Origin: Henricia sp. BOLD:AAB3569
Lineage: Eukaryota; Echinodermata; Asteroidea; Spinulosida; Echinasteridae
Reading direction: 5' to 3'
DNA: 64,000 bases
NCBI GenBank assembly: GCA_037783545.1
Contig: JBBELK010000482.1
Coordinates: 744,001-808,000, forward strand
The first letter of the stretch is position 1. The number at the start of each line of letters is the position of its first letter. A program made the translations under genes and the position numbers. This document shows positions 10,061 through 21,204 of this stretch, one piece after another. Under the pieces are notes generated by a model. That model saw only the letters and a program-made list of their open reading frames with translations. It was not told the DNA's origin and did not search any database.

Positions 10061-11878
10061 TGTAGCATATACAGACTGCATGAATAAGAAAAAAGAGCAA
10101 TGACCTATTTTAATAACAACCAAATCATATACCATGCAGACGTGCTAGACACAGCACAGCGCATCGTGTGTACAAGTCTGGTGCACTTTGATGCCTGTGG
10201 CAAACAAAGACAAGTACAAAGTTTGTGGCAATGCTGATGCAGAGGCCAACATACCTGTGGTTTGTATTTACTGGTTGGATACTTGTACTTGGCCTGTTTA
10301 TGCCCAGTGTCAATTGGCTGTTGGCATATTTATGGCCAGTGTCAATGGGCTGCTGGTCTGGGGCTGTACTGGGGGGGGGGGGGGGGGGGGGGGGATGCAT
10401 GGATTTCAGGGAAAGTGTATTCAATTGTAATTGCTGGTGAAATATTTTTTTAAAGGGTGAATACACTGAATTTTACATTGTTAGAATTCCATCATTTATT
10501 TTGGAATAGGGCAGTTTCACGGGAAAGGTTGCAAAATTAAAAATAGCTAATTAATGGGTTTTTTTTCACATGAAGATTTTGTTGGAATTAGCAGGTTTTT
10601 GCCTCACAAACACATTTATGGTAAAGCAATCTCCAAAAAAATTCACAATTCTACGCATTACGATTCTCAAATTATAAGCTCACATGGATGCTAAAGCACA
10701 AGATTTTGAGTCTCATTCACATTTTCTAATAACTGCAATTGATGAGAAATACAATTAAATGGCAGGGGAATCACCCAGACCTGCCAAAACATTGAAGAAT
10801 GGTCCTTCAACATTCTGTACACCAAATTTCATTAGAATTGGCCAAGTTGTTTTTGTTATTATGCCAATTTGAGTGAAACATTGATTTGTTCGTTAAATGT
10901 TTTTTCAAAATGTCCTTTCTTGAACATGGTATTTTTTCCAAATATTAAAAGAGAGGAAACACTACTTATTGCCTGTCAAAATAAGTACTGGGGGGTACAA
11001 TTTTCGGTCTACTTAATTTAGGAGGGGCAGATTACTGCGTGTGGAAAGCAAGCCCCATAGCCATGCACTCACTCACACCATATGTATAGTTGCTTGCCAC
11101 ACGCAGCAAAATGCATACCTGCACTTTGCTGCATGTGGCAAGCAAGTCACTTTGACCATGGCTTTGACAAAGATGCATTCTGCTGTGTCTGGCAGAGTCT
11201 CTAGCCAAAATACCCTGGAGGGTTGGGGTTAAGCAAATCAAATAAACATCAACATATAGGTTAACTCTTTCACTACATAATCTTTTTATGGTCACCATTT
11301 GTTTATGTGTAAAGGTGAGCAGTGGCTTTCCTTCCTAAGTAGACATTTATCCAGCCGCTGTGAGCAGCGTGCTGTAGTGAAAGAGTTAAAGTACTCAGTG
11401 GGGTGTGACAACTGCAAGAGTCATAATATAGCGAGACATATTAAGTTGGGAATCAGAATTGTGACTCCATCTTTTGTTGGAATTGGCCAAGCTTAACAGC
11501 TAGTTCAGCTGTGACATTCATTTGGAATATTTAGAGCACATTTAGAGCACTTACAAAAAAACTTTTTCTGGACAGCCAAAGTGTGACGTGAGTTGCCAAG
11601 GTAATTGGCTCTAAACATCATGGCCATCAGTGATCTTTAGTGTAGAGCCATTGCCTAGGCAACTAACAAAAGATGACGACTTCACTTCGGCAGTCTATTG
11701 GTGCCAGTAACCTTACAGGGTTCGAACTTTGTGGAAAAAGTTGATACAGTCAGTCCACTGGTTCACAAATTTTATTGGACCAGACAAGTTTTAAAAGACC
11801 ATTTCAGGGAACAAACTATTAATTAATGTTTGCATGAAAAAAAAAGTTACTTTTGTGCGTCAAGTCATAAAATCAGTT
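10061..11878. other. Intergenic between the TRAF-exon copy and a MITE; poly-G tract
   Basis: A run of about 24 G at 10371-10394 follows repeats of a TGGGCTGTTGGCATATTTAT-like phrase (10300-10360). Short ORFs on both strands across the G run are artefacts of low complexity. The remainder is AT-rich, and no exon was recognised. Confidence 0.4.
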
Positions 11879-12105
11879 CAGGGCCCAATTTCATAGAGCT
11901 GTTTAACAGCCTATTTTCCATTAACCGAGCGTCAGGCTATTTCATAGACATCGTTAATGGTACATGTAGGCAACTGAAAACCTGCCTTAACCACAGAGCC
12001 AAATTAAGCGCGCACATGCTTAAGCACGCTGCGGCCATGAAATAGCCTTAAGATTAGCACAACTTTTCAGCTAGCGCTTAAGCAGCTCTATGAAATTGGG
12101 CCCTG
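11879..12105. mobile_element. MITE, family G (CAGGGCCCAATTTCAT termini), copy 1
   Basis: The left end CAGGGCCCAATTTCATAGAG is mirrored by CTCTATGAAATTGGGCCCTG. The interior has CTTAAGCA/TGCTTAAGC arms and GAAATAGCC words in both orientations. CAGGG...CCCTG ends are common in hAT-type elements, but the flanking 8 bp do not match, so the superfamily is uncertain. A second copy is at 18248-18657. Confidence 0.78.
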
Positions 12106-13727
12106 ATGATTTGATAAACAGATTTGGTTGATTTTTAAGAATATTTTAAACAAAAGTGTAAATAAAACAAGCACTGAATTATTAGACTGCTACCAGTGCA
12201 AAATGCAAACCCTGATGTAGCTGTACATCTACATGTACACAGTGGACACCCATGACTGTGAAAGATCACAAATTGTTGACAAAGTTTGCCATGATTTTCT
12301 GCAATCACAGGATTACAATTATCTTCATCACACTGTCGTTTTTAAGACCATCTCTGCATGGTAAATTATCTTTTGTGTTTTATAAATTTACCAAATTGTT
12401 AGCATGAATTCCACACAAATCTCCCTACACATGTTACATCGGTGATGGAAGCACTGCATTATGGGATGTGAATGCGCATACGTAAACATGTACATATAAT
12501 GAGGGCGCTATATGCATGACCGCAAAAACTACTAGTATACCAATGAACTGGGCAAGGGGCAAGTGGCAAGTGTCAAGTACTACCGTTAGTTGTGGGTCAC
12601 GTACGTCATGTTAAGTAGAACACGTGTGGTTGATAAGGCATAAAGCCCGGGAAAATTTATTGTGGGAGGTGGCAATTCGGTATTATTCACGTGTAATCAT
12701 GGAGCAAAGGTTTATAAAAGACAAATTATAAAAGCCTGGATTTTCTATTTTTAAAATGCTTGCAGCGATCCATGGCCTAAATATGGTTGGGCTGAGCCTA
12801 AATTGAATTAGAACCACATGGCATGACACTGCAGGGCTCTCCCCAGGTTGTTTGAAAATGTGTGGGGGAACAATGCTGTAACGACTCCATAACCTGCGAA
12901 GCCACGGGTCCAGGGCCTGCTTGAAAATTTGTGACTTTATAAGCTTTCTGGTGCATTTTAGAGCTATTCTGGGGTCTTGAAGGGCTTGTTATGAATTCTT
13001 TAAGATTGTTTTTGTGCATGTAATAAAGCATTGGTGAGTGCAGATTTGATGGAAAAACTTGAAATTTTTGAGTGAGAAAATATTAATATTTTGTGTGGAA
13101 ACATTTCAGTCTGCCTCATGTTGTGCACACAAGGTTTGAAGCCATGATCAACTACATGTACTCAATTCTTTTCCATACCACGCCCATTCATGTGGCCTTG
13201 CCCCTAGGCCTCAGTCTTCCGGGTTCCCGGTCCATTACCCGCGTGCTGCATGCAGCCAGAGAGTGGCAGCCCGGCCATTGCCGGCAGGCTCGACGCGACA
13301 CGGTCGCTGCCGGCCGGTCATTGCCAGTAGTTGGTGACCATTCCACACGAAATATTCTCATTTCTCAAATACATTTTTGCACTTTATCCATGGGAGTTGA
13401 CGATATTTTCCATTAAAATGACGATATTTCTTTAGCAGCACCATGTGTGATATTTTTGATTTTTTGTTGTGCGTATCAGGAGCTGAATTTTCTGATCGGC
13501 AATTTTTCCTGCGTATTGGGCCGGAATTTCAGCGTATCGGGCCGATACGCACGTTTGTACAAGGGGAGAACCCTGCACTGTAGCATTTACATGTACCAAG
13601 GGTACATATTGCACCTAGTTTTGACAAAGTTTATCCCCCGTGTGCATGACCCTGTACCAAACGTGCAGTAAATCAAGTTTGTGACTGGTTTTACTGCAAA
13701 GTGTTAGACTTGGTTGAAAAACAAATG
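12106..13727. other. Intergenic, no gene recognised
   Basis: The section 13200-13340 is GC-rich with GCCGGCAGGCTCG and GCCGGCCGGTC words. No splice-bounded conserved exon was seen. Confidence 0.35.
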
Positions 13728-14701
13728 TTAAAGAGGAAGAATCCCCCTTGACGAAAATCCAGCATTTAGGCTTTTTTCGATAGTCCAAACATCCCTCTTG
13801 CCGACGTGGATTTTTATTATTTTTTAAGTGGATAAATTGCAAGCGAAAATGAGATTTCCGCGAAAATGAGATTTTCGCGATTTCTGAAATGCTCATTAGG
13901 TATTCATGATATGCGCATGACCCCGTGATGCAATCCTGAGAAAGAGAAGTCAACACGATTGTTAGCTCCATACGTTTACACGCAAAAAACTTGGAAAACC
14001 GTCTCTGTTAGATGGTGTTTTTTGAAGAATTTTGTTGGTCCAAAAAGCCAGATATATGCCCAGTAGCTGCGTGGTTGTATGTTTTACCAGACACTATGAA
14101 AAAAAAAAGAGCAGAAAGATTTTCTTTTCTATTACCAAGAGAGAGAAAAATGAGTCGCTCATTCTAACTTGTACCGGCCGATGTAACACGTGGGAACTAT
14201 ACGGCCCGCAGGAACGCGTTCCATGCTGTACACAGACCGCTGTGAATGCCGTTCGTTCCGTGACAAAACCACCCGTCGCAATGCACCAGTATTTACTTCA
14301 AAAGAGCTTCATTGTGAGCCACAATTTCACCGTTTTTCTCACAAAACAGGTAATAGTAGATTGTTGTCATATTACATGAAGTGTTTTTCACGTTTGTATT
14401 TTGAATTACAAGGACAAAACAGGCATGATAAACATTCACTTCGTGTATTTTCCATTAAATACTGCACAGACCGTTTTGTATGTTTCTCAGGATGACGTCA
14501 AAACCCTGTTGATAAACAGACCAAGTGACCTCGAGCGTTTCAGAATTTCGGGTGAAGAGGGTCGGAACTGCTTTACGTTTTAAGCAAAAGCCTGTCGATT
14601 TTTTGTGAAAAACAAGTTGTGATGGTGTTGTAGACACATACACCTCCATGATAAACAGAAAAACTCAAAAAATGTGGAAGGGGGGGATTCTAGCTGTTTA
14701 A
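13728..14701. mobile_element. TTAA-type nonautonomous element, family T3, full length
   Basis: TTAA is present at both borders. The inverted ends are AGAGGAAGAATCCCCC on the left and GGGGGGATTCTAGCTGT on the right. The first ~450 bp (to about 14180) is nearly identical to 59715-60172, which is a truncated copy. Several small ORFs inside are not conserved in the second copy and do not resemble a transposase. Confidence 0.8.
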
Positions 14702-15540
14702 TTTTAATGCAAATCGCTAAGTTGAAATAAGGAATTTTGTTATGTCTGTCCATTTGCTCTTACATGTGGTATGCACTATATACCGAGTGCTTGTCCCAAG
14801 AGACAAGCTATAATTAAGAACTCATGGCATGTATGGGTGAGAATCGAACCCAAGACCTCCTGCATACTAGACTAAGTACCACATATTGCCTCTCTCCACC
14901 CAGGAGGAAATGGGTACCTGTGAGGGTAGAGAAAGCTAATGTGTTTGATTAGACTGTATACTCCCCAGGGAGCTGAGAAGGATTAAGGAATCATATTACT
15001 GAGCCCAATGACCAGGGGTAATAATGCAGAAAGCGCATTGAGAGATCCGTCGGATCTGTAATACTACCAAGTAAGCTATCCAGTTACGTTTTATTACCCT
15101 GGTTTTTCAGTATCATCAGATTCAATCATCTGATTTTGAATGAATACTCTAGCCACATGCATGCCCTGCACCCCCTCCCCCAGCCCCCAATACCAATGGT
15201 ATTGGTATTCAAGAAACATTTTTGGTTTGTGGTCTCAACATTTTTCTTGGTCAAGACCATAAAAATGAGATCAAGACCATACAAATGTCAGTTCAAAATT
15301 AAGTACAAATCAGGTCATTTTTTGCAGGGTAACTGCTATGAGTGTTGTATAAAAGTTTGACTCCTGCCTTTTTAAAAACTATGGCCACCCACATTCAGTT
15401 ATGAACGCGTGTGACATAGGCCTTGGTTGCCATCGACAGGAGCTGATAATTGCTTGAATCGGTTATTACGCCAGAAACATATTTATTATTTCTGGCTATG
15501 AACTTCAAAACAAACCCCAGTTCCAACAAAATGTCACAGT
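14702..15540. other. Downstream flank of the TRAF gene, no gene recognised
   Basis: This contains AGATCCGTCGGATCTGTAAT at about 15042 (short palindrome) and a CCAATACCAATGG word. The stretch 15525-15583 is the 3' UTR start of the TRAF gene and is duplicated at about 9030-9082, upstream of the second MATH copy. Confidence 0.4.
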
Positions 15541-15583
15541 ACCTGTTGTATTAAAGGTGAGAACGTCCCCTTAGTGTTAAGAT

Positions 15584-16684
15584 TTACAGCTTTTCCAGAC
15601 CAGTCGTATCCACGATGACTTTGAGGAACATGGTGTCGTCTCGGATGTAGTTGTCACAAGAATCCAGAAGGTCTTGGGTCACAAAGAGCGGGCAGCCAGA
15701 GGCTATGTTCATGTCACCCGTTGGCCTCTTAAAAGATGAGCTGGCCGGGTCAGGCCGGAAGGCATCAACAATGTGATCACGGTTCTTCTGGTCAAGCAGC
15801 ATAAAAGTGACTTTCTGCTGAAACGGCCAGGGGAGAAGGGCGTCGTAAGCTCCACGCATGACCACGAAGAACAGCGACATGTGGGTGCGCTTGCCTAAAC
15901 CATCGCCGTTTAGGTAAATGCGTGCCGAGAGCTTGTATCCGTGCCTACTGGTGTAGAAGACGGGCGAATAAAATGATGTGGTTTTCCCGGACACTGCATC
16001 TTGTCGACGGCGTTTGATGTCGCTGATGCGCCACAGCAGCACACCGTCGTACCAGGCCGCTTCCAGGGCTTGGATACGGAGCTCCTGTTCGGCAAGCGCG
16101 ATATTTTTAAGCGTAAGCATCTGATCCTGCGAGTACAGTCGCTTCTCTTGCTTCTCTGTAAATTCCTTCAAGTACGTGTTTTGTTTTTCCAGCGCCGTCA
16201 CCTTAAAGTGAACTGCCTCGAGCTCATTACTAAGGACAGCAAGGACCTGTTGGAAGGTTTCTGTACGATGATCCAAGACCGCAATCATAGCATCTTTGCG
16301 CTCTATCTTTTCATCGAAATCCTTGTTCACTTTTGTCAATTTCCCCTTAAGATCATTCTCAATCATTTTAATCTCCTTCTCAAGCTCTAATATTTGTTCC
16401 CGAGCTTTTGCGAAGACCAAAGCGCCTTCTTTTCCATGACCACTTTGCTTCTCCTCGGGATACTGATCAAATAATATTGATCCTCCCAACAAGCCCGACA
16501 GTTTTGGACCTGCATACCCCGATACTTTGCCTGGTTCTGCGGCTGCTTTACTCAGTTGCTGTGCAATTCCTTCCTTTCCACCAATTCCATTGACGAGGTT
16601 GTTTGGATTCAGGGCATTGATCATCATCTGACTGTGCTCCAGATCATTCTTTGCCAGATGTTCTTGCATGCCACTGGCGACCAC
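15584..16684 (-). CDS. TRAF3-like, terminal coding exon: last zinc-finger half, coiled coil, MATH
   Basis: The exon has 366 codons plus stop and opens after acceptor TTCTTTTGCCAG in phase 0. Its first ~18 residues (M-Q-E-H-L-A-K-N-D-L-E-H-S-Q) finish the zinc finger begun in exon 28001-28087. A linker with G-G-K-E-G and Q-Q-L-S-K-A-A-A-E follows. About exon residues 90-205 form a charged heptad coiled coil. The MATH domain runs from about 212 to 362 (Y-D-G-V-L-L-W-R-I, Y-L-N-G-D-G-L-G-K, S-L-F-F-V-V-M-R-G, A-L-L-P-W-P-F, S-S-S-F-K-R-P, M-N-I-A-S-G-C-P-L-F-V). The predicted C terminus is D-T-T-G-L-E-K-L. The GTG at the exon's first codon is valine, not a start. A second copy of this exon is at 9083-10060. 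Confidence 0.95.
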   Translation of the reverse strand: MVASGMQEHLAKNDLEHSQMMINALNPNNLVNGIGGKEGIAQQLSKAAAEPGKVSGYAGPKLSGLLGGSILFDQYPEEKQSGHGKEGALVFAKAREQILELEKEIKMIENDLKGKLTKVNKDFDEKIERKDAMIAVLDHRTETFQQVLAVLSNELEAVHFKVTALEKQNTYLKEFTEKQEKRLYSQDQMLTLKNIALAEQELRIQALEAAWYDGVLLWRISDIKRRRQDAVSGKTTSFYSPVFYTSRHGYKLSARIYLNGDGLGKRTHMSLFFVVMRGAYDALLPWPFQQKVTFMLLDQKNRDHIVDAFRPDPASSSFKRPTGDMNIASGCPLFVTQDLLDSCDNYIRDDTMFLKVIVDTTGLEKL

Positions 16685-16685
16685 C

Positions 16686-17374
16686 TGGCAAAAGAAAAGA
16701 AACCCAGTTAAATGTACATTCGGCTTAAGTGATTTTGGGGTGATAAAAGCCTTCCCCGAAACTTACGAAAAATATGAAACGACAGTCCAAATGTAGGATA
16801 AGTTTCCTTCAATTGTCCGACAAAGATGTGCTTTAGAATTTCAAGACCAAATTTTCATCTCCAAATCACGTAGGCTAGACTGTCTTCGGTCACAATCCCT
16901 GATAAACAGTGGTGTCGCCAAGGGGGTGGGGTGTGGATGGGTGGGGTCGGAGGTTCTTGATCTTGGTCACGGACTGCAGGTATTGGTCTCAGACTGCCTG
17001 GCCTTGGTCTTTGTCTCGGTCTTGGCAGCGGAGACCGCCACCCTTCTGAGATAAGCCCATATACCCAGCATGATTTGGGGCCTAATGACTCCCCCTATAA
17101 TGACCCTATGACTCAACACACTCTTCCCTTTTGTTAACACACACCAACCCCCACTTTGGAATTCCTTGGATGTTTGAGACACAATTATGGGGGAACAATG
17201 GGGGGGGGGGGGGGGGGAGGGAGTACTCTCGGCCCTATATCGTGCTGCATATGTAAGCCCAAGTTGAGACCAAGACATTAATAGGAAGAAACTGAGATCA
17301 ATTAAGACCTTGAAAAGGTTCTTGAGACCTTTATCACTGGTACTAGGACAAAGGGCACAGGACATGCTAAACAC
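16686..17374. other. Start of the 11 kb TRAF intron; G-run repeat
   Basis: No exon is present. The stretch 17112-17255 is the second copy of the repeat at 5780-5925, with a run of about 18 G at 17200-17218. The TTGGTC/TCTTGG words at 16960-17030 form a short degenerate repeat. Confidence 0.45.
17112..17255 (+). repeat. Dispersed repeat with G-run core, copy 2
   Basis: This matches 5780-5925 in word order (CAACACACTC, CCTTTTGTTAAC, GACACAAT, GGGGAACAATGG, GTGCTGCATATGT). The poly-G is expanded relative to copy 1. Confidence 0.6.
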
Positions 17375-17932
17375 TACTTTATGCCTAGTCTTTGCTTCAT
17401 ATGATGGATCACTTGTTTAGCAAGACATTACTATATTGTTCGTTTTAATGTAAAATCAATAAAATGTAGCCTTTTTCAACTTTGAAGATTTCATTGCAGT
17501 AAATCACAGAAAGAGGGCACTGTTTTGGAGTGCATCACTTTAGTAAGACACAAGGGAAAAGTAAAGAAAAAACATAAGACTTCAAGTTGGAGTTATGGCA
17601 AACTGCTGCAGTTTCCACCCCCAGTTTTGTCATGGCTTATAAAATGCAACATGTAAAACAAACTTAAACAGCCATGGAATATAAAAGTTTAATCAAGTTT
17701 GAGAAAAAAGTGGAATCTTGTTTGCATAGTTGAATGTGATTTTCCTGTGTTTGCCTCTTGTGACATCACAACCTTGGTCATGAATATGCATATTACATTT
17801 GCATAAAAGCTAAAAACCTTTGTTTTAACCACCAAAACGAGCTCCAAATAGGATTTTTATGACTGTTACTGAGTTGAGTAGTTTCATAGCATAGATTACA
17901 TTGATAAAAACCCCTAATCATGGGCCCTTTAA
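17375..17932. mobile_element. TTAA-type element, family T2, left end missing
   Basis: This is colinear with 3081-3660 and 31487-34381. The right end reads CATGGGCCCTTTAA. The left terminus is not recognisable. It carries AGAGGGCACTG in place of the AGAGGGCGCTG of the other copies. Confidence 0.72.
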
Positions 17933-18059
17933 GGTACGACAGGTGGATAGGTGTTATAACAGCATTTGAGTGGATTCTCCATGAATAAAGCTGGTACTAA
18001 ACGCTTCTGATCTCATCAGATTAAAGCTTATTGGATTAAAGGTTTATAACCATCAAATT

Positions 18060-18211
18060 GGGGTATATATTTCACAAAGACGTGTGACGCGTCATAAACA
18101 GCAAATCCATCGCAACGCGCCGAAGTACCCTAGCAAGTTTGCCACGGGTTCTGCGAGTTGCGATGGATTTGCTACTTACGACGTGTCGTAAATCTTTGTG
18201 AAATCGACCCC
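18060..18211. mobile_element. MITE, family D (GGGGTCGATTTCACAAAG termini)
   Basis: The left end is GGGGTATATATTTCACAAAG and the right end is CTTTGTGAAATCGACCCC. Internal arms GCAAATCCATCGCAAC and GTTGCGATGGATTTGC are perfect inverses. It is about 152 bp with no ORF. Confidence 0.75.
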
Positions 18212-18247
18212 AGATTCACATATTGAAGTTTTATGACTATCAGATTA

Positions 18248-18657
18248 GGGGCCAATTTCATAGCGCTGCTTAAGCACTAGCTGAAAACGTGTGCTTACTG
18301 TAGCAGAAAGTTGTGGAACTGGTATTTCACGGCCGCGGCATGCTTAAGCATGCGCGTGCTTTTAAATGGGCATTGTTGTGTCACTATATTATTAAGTAAA
18401 TTTTGCCTCTGAAGCTACTAAACATTTAGCAGTGCTTAAAGGCACAGGCTCGTCAGCAATGCGCGCCCGCCAAATGTGTGCCACGCAATATGCAGCTCCA
18501 TAGCAAAGGCATGGAGCTGCGTGTTTCGAGCACGAATTTGGCGGGCGCGCATTGCTGACGAGCCTGTGCCTTTAAGGTTACGATCTCCATGAAATAGCCG
18601 AAGGCTCCGTTAGCACAAAAATCGGCTGCTAAACAGCTCCTTGAAATAATTGGCCCC
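18248..18657. mobile_element. MITE, family G, copy 2, interrupted by a T1 MITE
   Basis: The outer ends GGGGCCAATTTCATAGCGCT and AATAATTGGCCCC match family G (11879-12105). At 18436-18575 it contains a complete palindromic TTAA element of family T1. Removing the insert leaves about 270 bp, close to the other copy. Confidence 0.8.
18436..18575. mobile_element. Palindromic TTAA MITE, family T1, nested copy
   Basis: TTAA borders flank the arms AGGCACAGGCTCGTCAGCAA and TTGCTGACGAGCCTGTGCCT. The central stem has AGCTCCAT/ATGGAGCT. It is nearly identical in plan to 6469-6609. It is inserted in a family G element, so it is the younger of the two. Confidence 0.88.
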
Positions 18658-18689
18658 AGATCAGACTTATCCAAGTTTCTTGAATGGAG

Positions 18690-18950
18690 GTTGGATTCGG
18701 ATCGGATTTGGATTTACGCTACGACCGTCGGATTTTAGATCCGATTGATCCAAGTTTGGTGAATTTGGATTTGATTTCATGCTGTTTTGTCGGATTCAGA
18801 TCGGATTTGGATTTAAACTACCACCATCGGATCAGGTCGCAGATTGAGCCAGATTTGTCGGATTATACGAATCAAGTTTTATCATTATCGGATTGATCCA
18901 AGTCTGTTGCATTTGGATTGGATATGGATTTTCCCTCTCATTTGACATCC
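18690..18950 (+). repeat. Degenerate tandem repeat (GGATTNGGATCGGATTTGGA, ~99 bp unit)
   Basis: The phrase GATCGGATTTGGATTTA occurs at about 18699 and again near 18799, followed in both by CTAC and CCATCGGAT-like text. GATTGATCCAAGT occurs twice (18744 and 18891). This looks like a small satellite-like expansion rather than coding sequence. Confidence 0.6.
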
Positions 18951-19186
18951 TTTGATCTGATTTAACCCAATTCACACTTTAGAGGTACATGTACATGCAT
19001 GGGCACATACATATATTTATGCAAATCCAAAAATATGTATACGGTATTGTACACCAAGCACAAAAGTACTTTGGCACGTAATTCATTCAACTGAACCCAC
19101 AATAATGTTTATTTATATCCAGTGGACCAAAACAAATGCATGCACTGATAAAAAACGAACAAACAAGTATTTGTTTGTACGCATCG

Positions 19187-19270
19187 TTATCCACGCACTT
19201 CGTCTTCACTTTCGCTGCTACTGCTATCACTGATTGGAACGGCATCGTCTGAATGGTTGAAGAGCACCAT
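19187..19270 (-). CDS. Micro-ORF, 27 codons, acidic serine-rich, copy 1
   Basis: The ATG sits in a favourable AAAATGG context and the frame ends at TAA after 27 codons. It reads M-V-L-F-N-H-S-D-D-A-V-P-I-S-D then a serine/glutamate stretch and D-E-V-R-G. The partner at 22196-22285 reads M-G-L-F-N-Q-S-D-D-A-V-P-I-S-D and ends D-D-E-V-R-E. Many differences between the two fall on third codon positions (GAC/GAT, GCC/GCA, CCA/CCT, AGT/AGC), which suggests the amino-acid sequence was kept. I do not recognise a family. It could be a micropeptide, or the last exon of a gene whose other exons I cannot see. Confidence 0.45.
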   Translation of the reverse strand: MVLFNHSDDAVPISDSSSSESEDEVRG

Positions 19271-19544
19271 TTTGACTTATTTTTGAGTCCCACTTTTTAC
19301 TAAAATGTCCAAAATTGAGTTCAAATAGTCCTATAGATTTGAAGAAGAAAGGTAAACTCCGGAGGTAACTGAGGGTTGCACAATTAGGCTCAGAACACGT
19401 GACATGCACAAGCTATACATGAGGGCGCTATACAAGCAAATGTGCAAAAGCATGACGCAGACGAACTGGTGCGCGTAGTTTACACATTATGTCAAACAAA
19501 AGTTCGTGGACTACATTTTAACACTTAGCTGGCCAAGGTGCGAA

Positions 19545-19592
19545 ACCCGGTTATTGAAGACGGACAAAGGTGGTCTACAACAAAGGGTACCG
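19545..19592 (+). other. Possible 5' exon end with conserved splice donor, copy 1
   Basis: The plus strand reads GGACAAAGGTGGTCTACAAC, then AAAGGGTACCG|GTAAGT. Copy 2 at 22574-22614 reads GACAAAGGTTGCCTGTACCA, then TAAAGGTACG|GTAAGT. Conservation of a strong donor in an otherwise diverged stretch suggests a plus-strand transcript starting between the micro-ORF and here, i.e. a divergent promoter. No downstream exon was identified. Confidence 0.3.
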
Positions 19593-20539
19593 GTAAGTTT
19601 TTTCGTACTACATGTTTACTTTTGAAGAACTAGTTCATGTACAAAGTCTGACTTTCTTTCTAAACTTAAACCCCCAAGGATAGAAATGGGATTTAAATAC
19701 ACCTGCAAGTTTTGAATGAGTTCGTAAAATGCACATGTGCTGTGTATACATTTACACAACTGCCACAGAAATTTTACACACATTTGGAAGTTTAACTCAT
19801 TTCAGTCAAGTTCAATTTAGGCCACTGTACACTCAAGGGAGAGAAAATTGCATCAAATTCAGCAACATTTTGGCAAATATTTCATGTCATGAGCTCAAAA
19901 TTAATAAAGAGTTATAAAAATAATTAGTACCCCACAAAAACTAAAAAATCAATTCTGAATGTTCTAAACAAGAGAATGAGCAGAAATCCGCTATTTTATA
20001 AAAATGCAAAGCACAAAACATAGCCTTCACATGAGCTAGCTTTCAGGGATCAACATTTTTAAAAAAAAAGTATTACAGCTAAGACATTTTTGAAGCCCCA
20101 GCAAAAAGTCTCCAATTATCCGGAAATGTTTGTGGTGATCAAACATTTTTTTGTGGTGATCAGGAAATTTGTGCGACGATCAGTAAATGTTTTTGATTGC
20201 TTCAAACTGTTTAATGGTTTAACAGTTAAAATAAAGGTTAAACCATACCATAAATGAACCATCCTAATTAACTCAAATCACAGAAATGAATGGTCTTTCA
20301 GAATCATTCCGACATCACAAAATACTGGCTAAAAACATCCTTTTTAGCAACGAATTTTTCCATCCAAAACTCGAGCATACATGTACATGAGAAAAAAAAT
20401 CCTGAGTACTCAGTGTCTTTAACATGCTTCCCCTTTAGTTAATCTTGCAAAAATCATGTACAAATCGTTATCTTAAATAGTTTGTGAATTTTATACACCA
20501 GTTAATACCCCAGTAGTGAGTTGGGAGGAAAAAAATGTA

Positions 20540-20640
20540 GCACGTGACTTTGTTGGCGGGAAAATTTTAAGTGGCGTACCACAATACCAACAAAGAGGGG
20601 GCTATATCATTGGACCATTGAGCTCAAAGCCTGTAATTTA
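20540..20640 (+). promoter_or_regulatory. Conserved block with E2F-like TTGGCGGGAAAA site, copy 1
   Basis: GCACGTGACTTTG, TTGGCGGGAAAATTTTAAG and CAACAAAGAGGGGGCTATAT, followed by GACCATTGAGCTCAAAG, are strongly conserved with 24061-24170. TTTSGCGGGAA is the known E2F core and CACGTG an E-box; function here is inference. Copy 2 carries two TTGGCGGGA words. Confidence 0.4.
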
Positions 20641-21147
20641 TACAGTTGCTTATTTACATACAGGTGTGTACATTCCCCTATGACATTGACACGCGTATGT
20701 ACCATGCACACAAGAGTTAATTGGACGCTCTTTGCTTAAAGAGCCTGTGCCAATCTTAAAATAAAGCATGTTTGAATAATGTGCTCAATGATGCAAGAAC
20801 ATGCATCGTTTGCGGCAATCTAAAATTTAAGCCCGCAGCGAGCAGACATAAAAATCGTCTATAATATTCGGACACGGTGCTGCATCTTGTAATTTTTGAT
20901 GAAATAAGACAAAGAGTGTTGTGAACAGAGCACATTATGCCTATTTATGCCTTTTTAGTGCTACATTGTAGATGTAAATTAGATAACTTTCGCAGTCAGT
21001 TTCTTTGCAAAAACTGCACCACATCACGCGTCATCAAGTGGGTTCGTGAGGACGTTTGTTCGGATTAAAATTTTGTGGTTTCTTTTCAGGTTCTCTTCAG
21101 TATATTCAGTAAAGGCTTATAGAATCGTGTATGGGTTTATTTTGAGC

Positions 21148-21184
21148 CCAAAATAGCCCAACAAAGCCGGTATGTCCCTTTAAG
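21148..21184 (-). repeat. Terminal fragment of TTAA element family T4
   Basis: ATTTTGAGCCCAAAATAGCC followed by CAACAAAGCCGGTATGTCCCTTTAA is the inverse of the left end of the element at 60201-60986. Only the end is recognisable. Confidence 0.6.
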
Positions 21185-21204
21185 CCTGATTCAAAACCTT
21201 CAGA

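Larger units (their letters stand above)
18980..20850. repeat. Intronic duplication, copy 1
   Basis: This aligns piecewise with 21975-24450. Matching blocks include AGAGGTACA at the left edge, CCAGTGGACCAAAAC, the short ORF (19187-19270), the GTAAGT block at 19592, the run around CATTCCGACATCACAAAAT, the TTGGCGGGA block at about 20550 and the TAAAGCATGTTTGAATAATG block near 20763. Divergence is high and indels are frequent, so the duplication is old. It lies inside a TRAF intron. Confidence 0.82.

Noticed and set aside
10188-10466. Overlapping ORFs on both strands over a poly-G tract
   Set aside because: Low-complexity shadows; no conservation or family resemblance.
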